Shown here: in pieces, positions 1 to 4,062 of the stretch | Layout: each line of letters begins with the position of its first letter | How positions within the stretch are numbered: position 1 is the stretch's first letter | Source of the DNA: Phycisphaerae bacterium | GTDB lineage: Bacteria > Planctomycetota > Phycisphaerae > UBA1845 | DNA: 5,811 nt | Direction: 5' to 3' | Assembly (NCBI GenBank): GCA_029260195.1 | Contig: JAJDDS010000744.1 | Coordinates: 1-5,811, forward strand | The notes under the pieces: model-generated | Seen by the model: the letters and a program-made list of their open reading frames with translations, nothing else | What the model was told of the DNA's origin: nothing | Database searches by the model: none | Program-made: the position numbers and the translations under genes

Positions 1-614
1 TCCGCCGTGGTCAATCGGATGAAGCGGATTCCGGTCACGGCGATGAGCAGCGACGCGGCGATGGCTGCCCAGTCGTCCGCCGCCTCGTACCCGGCGCCGC
101 CGTACAGGCTGATGGAGATGCCGACCGCCGCCGCCAATGACGTGAAGGCGTCGCTGCGATGATGCCAAGCGTCGGCGCGCACGGCCGTGCTGTCGATTTC
201 CATCCCGACGCGCGACGAGACGCGAAACAGCGTTTCCTTAACGACGATGACAACGAACAAAACGATCAGGGTGAATGGCGCCGGGGCTCGGTGTGGCGTG
301 ATGATCTCCTCGATCGCTTTGACGCTGATCCCGACGGCAGCCGCAACCAGCACCAGGCCCACGGCGAGACCGGCGAGCGATTCCGCCTTGCCGTGTCCAT
401 ACGGGTGGTTCTCGTCCGGAGGGCGGGCGGAGACCGTCAACCCGCCCAAGACGATTGTCGACCCGGCGATGTCGGCAAACGATTCGACGGCGTCAGCCAC
501 CAGCGCGTAGGAATGCCCCATCAGCCCGGCGACCAGCTTGACAGTCGCGAGCGCCGCATTGGCGCCCATCCCGACCAGTGTCATGCGTATCCCGGGGCGC
601 ACCGTCGCATTCAT
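1..614 (-). CDS. CDF-family divalent cation efflux transporter, 3' end truncated by window edge
   Basis: The reading frame starts at ATG 614 and stays open for 204 codons to the left edge, so the C-terminal part is missing. The product is an inner-membrane transporter of the cation diffusion facilitator family, which exports Zn2+, Fe2+, Mn2+ or similar ions by proton antiport. Evidence seen: hydrophobic segments near residues 11-33, 36-60, 80-100 and 114-126; the loop signature DENHPYGHGKAESLAGL at 67-83; the TM2 metal-site motif E44-S-F-A-D48; and the TM5 motif H151-H-R-S-D155 within ADAWHHRSDAFTS. These match the family order of the YiiP (D/H)xxxD and HxxxD sites. The regulatory cytoplasmic domain would lie beyond the window. 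The first TM2 ligand is Glu, where YiiP has Asp and many Zn transporters His, so the metal cannot be assigned. No clear Shine-Dalgarno precedes the ATG; an in-frame stop at 648-650 and no other upstream start fix it. Confidence 0.93.
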   Translation of the reverse strand, partial: MNATVRPGIRMTLVGMGANAALATVKLVAGLMGHSYALVADAVESFADIAGSTIVLGGLTVSARPPDENHPYGHGKAESLAGLAVGLVLVAAAVGISVKAIEEIITPHRAPAPFTLIVLFVVIVVKETLFRVSSRVGMEIDSTAVRADAWHHRSDAFTSLAAAVGISISLYGGAGYEAADDWAAIAASLLIAVTGIRFIRLTTA

Positions 615-622
615 AACGGGAC

Positions 623-651
623 ACCATACCGTCGATTCCGCGGGCCGTCAT
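623..651 (-). promoter_or_regulatory. Possible sigma-70-like promoter for the CDF transporter gene
   Basis: On the minus strand ATGACG (651-646) and TATGGT (628-623) are 17 nt apart, each matching 4 of 6 consensus positions. The -10 element ends 8 nt before the ATG at 614, so transcription would start at or next to the start codon. That would fit a leaderless mRNA and the lack of a Shine-Dalgarno. This is a pattern match only, in a genome whose promoter rules are not known to me. Confidence 0.22.
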
Positions 652-681
652 GCCGGAGGACCGGATGGACCGGGAGGTCAA

Positions 682-703
682 AATCCCATCCAAAGATGGG
701 ATT
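682..703 (-). terminator. Perfect 9-bp hairpin, likely intrinsic terminator of the LuxR-type gene
   Basis: AATCCCATC (682-690) and GATGGGATT (695-703) form a perfect inverted repeat around a 4-nt loop. Read on the minus strand it begins 13 nt after the stop of the LuxR-type gene (716-718), and the 3' arm runs into TTTT followed by GACC. The U-tract is short, so termination may be weak. The plus-strand reading has GCGGCGG after the stem and no T-run, so the minus orientation is favoured. It also lies in the leader region of the downstream transporter gene. Confidence 0.5.
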
Positions 704-715
704 GCGGCGGGCGTG

Positions 716-1156
716 TCAGTGTTCTACCGTGAGGTTGGAAACGTGGCCTTTGCAAGCCGCCGCGACGGCGGCGCGGTTGGGGAGGTTCGTCTTGTGCAGG
801 ATGCGATGGACGTGGTCCTTGACGGTGGGCAGCGCGAGGAACAGGCGGCGGGCGATCTGCTTGTTGCTCAGTCCGTCGGCGAGCAGGCCGGCGATCTCGC
901 GCTCGCGCTTGGACAAGACCTTGAGACACTCCGCCGGGTGGTTGTTCGGCGGCAGGCGCAACACGACCATCGGCTGACCCAGGTCGCGGGTGGCTTGGAA
1001 ATCGATGGTGACGCCCGCGTCCAGCCCGGCCTCATTGGCGAGTGCGACGAGTTCGATCATCGGCACGTTTCGGCCGTTGTTGGCGTGCAGCGTGCAGACC
1101 AATGCCCGTAGGCGGTCCAGCGCGTCGCAATCGAGGGTCGGTAAGTGTCCGGGCAT
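716..1156 (-). CDS. Small LuxR/FixJ-type helix-turn-helix transcriptional regulator
   Basis: A 146-residue cytoplasmic protein. Residues about 78-136 form a LuxR-type DNA-binding domain: the LSKREREIAGLLADGLSNKQ opening (81-100), then IARRLFL, with TVKDHVHRILHKT (111-123) as the recognition-helix segment, and NRAAVAAA closing. The roughly 75 N-terminal residues do not look like a phosphoacceptor receiver (no conserved Asp/Lys pattern) nor like an acyl-homoserine-lactone domain; they are too short for either and I do not recognise them. The start is ATG 1156, with GGAG 10 nt upstream. The gene is divergent from the SnoaL-like gene across 45 nt, so control of that gene and of itself is plausible. 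The CDF transporter lies downstream on the same strand beyond a hairpin. The signal it senses cannot be inferred. Confidence 0.88.
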   Translation of the reverse strand: MPGHLPTLDCDALDRLRALVCTLHANNGRNVPMIELVALANEAGLDAGVTIDFQATRDLGQPMVVLRLPPNNHPAECLKVLSKREREIAGLLADGLSNKQIARRLFLALPTVKDHVHRILHKTNLPNRAAVAAACKGHVSNLTVEH

Positions 1157-1201
1157 CGCAAGTTCGCTCCGGACAACATCTTAACACAAAGGGAGATCAA
1201 C
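1157..1201. promoter_or_regulatory. Divergent intergenic region between LuxR-type and SnoaL-like genes
   Basis: These 45 nt carry both start-proximal signals: GGAG for the minus-strand regulator (plus-strand CTCC at 1167-1170) and GGGAG (1191-1195), 6 nt before the ATG at 1202, for the plus-strand gene. The space is too small for two full non-overlapping promoters, so at least one must overlap the other or lie inside the opposite coding region. I see no convincing -35/-10 pair and no obvious palindromic operator. Confidence 0.45.
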
Positions 1202-1588
1202 ATGCCAGTCAGTAATGAGGACCGCGGAGTCGTAGAAAGCCTGTTCAAGGCCATGCAGGCCGGTCCGGCCGGCGAGAAGGAGATGATGAGCTTGTTCGCG
1301 AGCGACGCCGTGTTCGTCGAGCCGTTCAGCGGGCAAGTGCAGACGCACAATGGGACCGACGCGATTCGCGCGAGCTTCCAGGAAATGTGGCGCGACCCGG
1401 CGCCGGGTTTGAAACTGATGTTGGATCGCGTAGACGTGGACGGGGATTGCGTGCGCGCGGAATGGACCTGCACCTCGGCGGTCTTCCCGACGCCGATGCG
1501 CGGGCACGATCTGTTCACCATCCAAGCGGGCAAGATCACCCGGCTGGAAATCGTCGTTACCGACATGCCGCCCATGGGCGGACCGTAG
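1202..1588 (+). CDS. SnoaL-like / NTF2-fold (ketosteroid isomerase-like) protein
   Basis: A 128-residue soluble protein without signal peptide or membrane segment. The layout fits the NTF2-like alpha+beta cone fold: an N-terminal helix (DRGVVESLFKAMQAG, 7-21), then MMSLFASDAVFVEPF (28-42), a helix from the G51-TDAIRASFQEMW segment (51-63), then strands around LKLMLDRVDVDGDCVRAEWTC (70-90) and HDLFTIQAGKITRLEIVVTD (102-121). The family includes polyketide cyclases, steroid isomerases and many proteins of unknown reaction, and the pocket cannot be read well enough here to assign a substrate. ATG 1202 is chosen because GGGAG sits 6 nt upstream; the in-frame GTG at 1145 would overlap the divergent regulator and lacks such a site. 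The divergent LuxR-type gene is a candidate regulator. Confidence 0.85.
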   Translation: MPVSNEDRGVVESLFKAMQAGPAGEKEMMSLFASDAVFVEPFSGQVQTHNGTDAIRASFQEMWRDPAPGLKLMLDRVDVDGDCVRAEWTCTSAVFPTPMRGHDLFTIQAGKITRLEIVVTDMPPMGGP

Positions 1589-1591
1589 GGT

Positions 1592-1625
1592 CGGCGGAGC
1601 GCGTCCGTCCCCGCGGCGGAGCGCG
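1592..1625. repeat. 12-bp direct repeat, two copies at 22-bp spacing
   Basis: CGGCGGAGCGCG occurs at 1592-1603 and again at 1614-1625, just after the SnoaL-like stop codon. The 22-bp period is close to two helical turns, which a dimeric DNA-binding protein could read. The region is very GC-rich, so chance or a small local duplication is an equally good explanation. Confidence 0.4.
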
Positions 1626-1642
1626 CCCTCGCCCGCCGGGGG
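1609..1642 (+). promoter_or_regulatory. GC-rich hairpin between the SnoaL-like and secreted barrel genes
   Basis: CCCC (1609-1612) pairs with GGGG (1639-1642) and CGGCGG (1614-1619) pairs with CCGCCG (1633-1638). This gives ten G-C pairs, with G1613 bulged and a 13-nt loop. It begins 20 nt after the upstream stop codon. No T-run follows (GTACTTGCG on the plus strand), so it is not a standard intrinsic terminator. It could protect an mRNA 3' end, slow the polymerase, or be incidental to high GC. Confidence 0.4.
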
Positions 1643-1689
1643 TACTTGCGATCTCGAAAACGAACCTCACACGCACAGGAGTCCAGAAC

Positions 1690-2295
1690 ATGATCCGTAT
1701 GGAGCTTGTCCGGCGCCCCATCGCGCGGGCCGCCGTCGTATTGTTGTTTTCGGCCGGGTGGTGCGGCGCTCAATCAACCGCGTCGGAGAAAGTCGCCGCG
1801 CGGGACGCCGACCCTTGGGCGCCGTTTCGGCATCTCGAAGGAAGCTGGACCGGAACCGTGCAGGGAACTTGCGGCGACGCCACGGTCGAACGTCGTTACG
1901 AATTCGTGATGAATGGCCGATTCCTGTACGAGCGGAACAAGTCCACCTTCGCGCCGCAGGAAAAGAACCCCAAGGGCGAAACGCACGAGGACTGGGGCAT
2001 GTTCAGTTTCGACGGAGATCGGAACAAGATCGTGCTCCGGCAGTTCCACATCGAGGGGTTCGTTCATCAATATGCCCTCGACAGCCGTTCACCGGACGGC
2101 AAGAAGCTGGTGTTCGTGACCGAGCGGATCGAGAATATAGGTCCGGGTTGGCGAGCGCGGCAGACGTACGAATTGCGCGGCCACGACGCCTTGGTCGAGA
2201 CGCACGAGTTGGCTGCGCCCGGCAAGGAATTCAAGGTGTTCTTCAAGGTTCGCCTCGAGCGGAAGACCGGAGGTGGCGCGTCGTCACCGACATGA
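1690..2295 (+). CDS. Secreted lipocalin/FABP-like beta-barrel protein of unknown function
   Basis: A 201-residue protein with a Sec-type signal peptide: basic start MIRMELVRRPIAR, hydrophobic core AAVVLLFSAGW (14-24), likely cleavage around CGAQS (25-29). C25 does not sit in a good lipobox because Trp precedes it, so a lipoprotein is unlikely. The mature part begins with PFRHLEGSWTGTVQG (45-59), the start typical of single-domain calycin-like barrels (fatty-acid-binding, nitrobindin or DUF1579 type). Alternating strands follow: RRYEFVMNGRFLYERN (68-83), DWGMFSFDGDRNKIVLRQFH (101-120), KKLVFVTERI (138-147), ARQTYELRG (156-164) and EFKVFFKVRLERK (180-192). Such barrels usually bind a small hydrophobic ligand or heme; no ligand can be named here. 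AGGAG 8 nt before ATG 1690 supports the start. It lies 101 nt behind the SnoaL-like gene on the same strand. Confidence 0.75.
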   Translation: MIRMELVRRPIARAAVVLLFSAGWCGAQSTASEKVAARDADPWAPFRHLEGSWTGTVQGTCGDATVERRYEFVMNGRFLYERNKSTFAPQEKNPKGETHEDWGMFSFDGDRNKIVLRQFHIEGFVHQYALDSRSPDGKKLVFVTERIENIGPGWRARQTYELRGHDALVETHELAAPGKEFKVFFKVRLERKTGGGASSPT

Positions 2296-2442
2296 CGAGC
2301 GGGGTCGCATGTCTACGATCGCGATGCCCGGCGCGTTGACGGTGGATTCCATTGAACGGAGAATCAACGCAACCGGCGGTCTGATATTGCGGACTCGCTT
2401 CGTCGTTGGGCGGCGGAGTAATGGCGCCGGCGCGGTTGCGAC
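2296..2442 (+). promoter_or_regulatory. 147-nt intergenic region with a possible promoter for the methyltransferase gene
   Basis: This is the longest gene-free stretch in the window. TTGACG (2336-2341) and GAGAAT (2359-2364) lie 17 nt apart, matching 5 of 6 and 4 of 6 sigma-70 consensus positions, about 80 nt ahead of the methyltransferase ATG. No terminator hairpin with a T-run is evident after the secreted-protein gene. Small open frames here lack coding character. Confidence 0.28.
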
Positions 2443-3015
2443 ATGGCGTTTAGCAAGCGACACATCCGGAATCTAAAGGCCTTGCCTCGGCGCGGGCGGT
2501 TGCTGCAACTACTACCGAAGAACGGTGTCGTCTGTGAGATCGGTGTGGATGATGGCGGATTCGCCAACCGAATCCTCAAGATCGCGACACCGGCCCGGTT
2601 GCACCTCATCGATATGTGGGGAAGCGAAAGATTCGGCGAGCAGAAGGAGAACAGCGTTCGCGAGAGATTCAGTGATGAAATCGCGCGGGGTAGGGTGCTG
2701 ATCCACAAGGGAGATTCGCTGCGGCAGCTCGAGACGTTTGAGGATCGGCACTTCGACTGGGTCTACATCGACACCAACCACCAGTACCAGCATACGGCGC
2801 GGGAACTGGCGCTGTGCGAAAAAAAAGTCGTTTCCGGAGGCATCATTGCCGGACACGACTACTGCCAGGGAAACATCGCGGGCGGCGTCGAGTACGGCGT
2901 CGTCCGGGCGGTCCATGAATTCTGCGCCGGCCGCGACTGGGAAATCGTCTATCTGACGCTCGAAAACCACATGCACTGGAGCTACGCCCTGCGGCGGATC
3001 ACAACCCCGGATTGA
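2443..3015 (+). CDS. Class I SAM-dependent methyltransferase (Methyltransf_24-like)
   Basis: A 190-residue cytoplasmic protein with the Rossmann methyltransferase order. Motif I is VVCEIGVDDGGFA (29-41), the SAM-binding glycine-rich loop. LHLIDMW (53-59) carries the acidic residue that usually contacts the SAM ribose. HKGDS (88-92) and the strand FDWVYIDTNHQY (104-115) follow, then GGIIAGHDY (132-140). The IDxxHxY and GG.I..HDY pair is typical of small-molecule or sugar methyltransferases of the Methyltransf_24 group; the usual G after ID is T here. The substrate cannot be inferred. The start is constrained: an in-frame TAA at 2419-2421 lies just upstream, no start codon lies between it and ATG 2443, and the next in-frame ATG would remove motif I. 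No Shine-Dalgarno is evident near the ATG. The gene converges on the minus-strand glycosidase with 43 nt between stops. Confidence 0.87.
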   Translation: MAFSKRHIRNLKALPRRGRLLQLLPKNGVVCEIGVDDGGFANRILKIATPARLHLIDMWGSERFGEQKENSVRERFSDEIARGRVLIHKGDSLRQLETFEDRHFDWVYIDTNHQYQHTARELALCEKKVVSGGIIAGHDYCQGNIAGGVEYGVVRAVHEFCAGRDWEIVYLTLENHMHWSYALRRITTPD

Positions 3016-3019
3016 GCGC

Positions 3020-3042
3020 AAAACGTCGACACCGGCCCGACG
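3020..3042 (-). terminator. Weak intrinsic-terminator candidate for the glycosidase transcript
   Basis: CGTCG (3024-3028) and CGACG (3038-3042) form a 5-bp stem, six with a G-U pair, around a GC-rich loop. Read on the minus strand the stem is followed by TTTT (plus-strand AAAA 3020-3023) and begins 17 nt after the glycosidase stop. The stem is short, so efficiency would be modest. It lies between two convergent genes, a place where terminators are expected. Confidence 0.35.
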
Positions 3043-3058
3043 ACTCCGATGAACGACG

Positions 3059-4054
3059 TCAGCGACCTTGACCCGGTGCGGATTTCGGCGGTGTCGGCGG
3101 CGCGGCGTACGTGTCGTTGAACGCACGCAGGGCTGACGGTGATGAGTCCAACCGGAAGTTCAGTTCGCCCTCACGGCGTTTGTCCAGGTTGAACCAGACG
3201 ATGGCTTCGAGGTGCGGCCAGCGCCTCGCAGCCTCGTACGACGCGCGAATCCACGCAGCCTTTTGCCCAATGCTACCCTCGGGGCATCCGGACTCGGCGA
3301 TCATCAGCCGTTTGGCTGGGTAGCGCTTCGTGAAGTCACTGAGGATGTCTTTGAAGAGGTCCGCGAACGACGTCCATCGATGCCAAGGCTTGTAGTTGTC
3401 GCCCCAGTTGTACCCGTCGATCGCCACCCATTCGACCCACTCGTCGCCGGGATAGTAGCGGTGCATGTCGTTTTCCGGACCGGTGGGATGGCTCGTGATG
3501 TTGGCAGCCCAAACCCATTCGACGTTCTTCGCCCCCACATCATTGAATATCCGTCGCACCCGTCGCCACGCGTCGACGAATCGCTCCGGATCGCCACCCC
3601 AACTGAACCAGTCGCCGTTGAACTCGAATCCGAAGCGCAACAGCACGCGTCGTCCGTCCCGCTTGGCAGCCTCAGCCCAACGGCGGAAATGGTCGTCGAA
3701 TTCGCCGGCGTTGAGCTGGGGCAGAAATCGCGTCTCGGTGTCATGCCATGTCCAAAGCTCGAGCGACACGATCGGCGTCGCGCCGACAGCCGCGATGGCG
3801 TCGATCCCCTTCTTGGGGAACCCGCCGCGCAGGTCGCGGTAAAACATGACGTACTGGGGAAGCGACGCGAGAGGCGCGAGTTCGGATCTCAGGCGCGCTT
3901 CATATTGGGCGCTCTGCCAGTAGATCTGATAGATGCCCCATGCCGGGCGCCGCCGCGGGGCGTCACCCGTCTCATCAGCAACGCAAAGGGGAGTGACGAC
4001 GAGCGTCACGCCCCAGAGCAATATCGAGAATAGACCTCGGAGTCGGCTACGCAT
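3059..4054 (-). CDS. Exported GH26-like glycoside hydrolase (beta-mannanase fold)
   Basis: A 331-residue protein (numbered from ATG 4054) with a Sec signal peptide: basic MRSRLRGL, hydrophobic core to about residue 22, likely cleavage after CVA (24-26). The mature part reads as a (beta/alpha)8 barrel of GH26 type, a family that mainly cleaves beta-mannan or related beta-glycans. Landmarks: WGIYQIYW (39-46), SLELWTWHD (97-105), RFGFEFNGDWFSWGG (140-154) with predicted acid/base E144, NVEWVWAAN (177-185), YYPGDEWVEWVAIDGYNWG (200-218), IAESGCPEG (252-260) with predicted nucleophile E254, and IVWFN (285-289). GH26 enzymes normally have His before the acid/base Glu; here it is F143, so substrate or activity may differ. 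No carbohydrate-binding module is seen. ATG 4054 is 8 nt after the sigma-factor stop; a GTG at 4057 directly precedes it and is a possible start. No strong Shine-Dalgarno is present, which suggests coupling to rpoD translation. Confidence 0.83.
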   Translation of the reverse strand: MRSRLRGLFSILLWGVTLVVTPLCVADETGDAPRRRPAWGIYQIYWQSAQYEARLRSELAPLASLPQYVMFYRDLRGGFPKKGIDAIAAVGATPIVSLELWTWHDTETRFLPQLNAGEFDDHFRRWAEAAKRDGRRVLLRFGFEFNGDWFSWGGDPERFVDAWRRVRRIFNDVGAKNVEWVWAANITSHPTGPENDMHRYYPGDEWVEWVAIDGYNWGDNYKPWHRWTSFADLFKDILSDFTKRYPAKRLMIAESGCPEGSIGQKAAWIRASYEAARRWPHLEAIVWFNLDKRREGELNFRLDSSPSALRAFNDTYAAPPTPPKSAPGQGR

Positions 4055-4062
4055 CACGGGCG

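Noticed and set aside
159..977. Long plus-strand open frame of 272 codons across the transporter and regulator
   Set aside because: It lies antisense to two genes with clear family motifs, has an Arg/His/Gly-rich composition typical of a GC-rich shadow frame, and shows no recognisable domain.
1145..1201. GTG 1145 as the SnoaL-like start, adding 19 residues
   Set aside because: It would overlap the divergent regulator and lacks a ribosome-binding site, while ATG 1202 has GGGAG at 6-nt spacing and starts where the family's first helix is expected.
1387..1689. Upstream in-frame extension of the secreted-barrel gene to 1387
   Set aside because: The extension would overlap the SnoaL-like gene for about 200 nt and hide the signal peptide. 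ATG 1690 has AGGAG 8 nt upstream and begins a normal Sec signal.
1057..1773. Minus-strand 238-codon open frame over the SnoaL-like gene and both flanks
   Set aside because: It overlaps the regulator start and runs antisense to a gene with its own Shine-Dalgarno and NTF2-like pattern; no domain is visible.
2819..2826. Run of eight A residues inside the methyltransferase gene as a programmed frameshift site
   Set aside because: The zero-frame product is complete, with motifs on both sides of the run in order. Neither shifted frame gives a recognisable product, so slippage may occur but is not needed.
3212..4033. Plus-strand 273-codon open frame antisense to the glycosidase
   Set aside because: The minus-strand frame has a signal peptide and catalytic motifs; the plus-strand frame is rich in Arg, Pro and Val without domain features.
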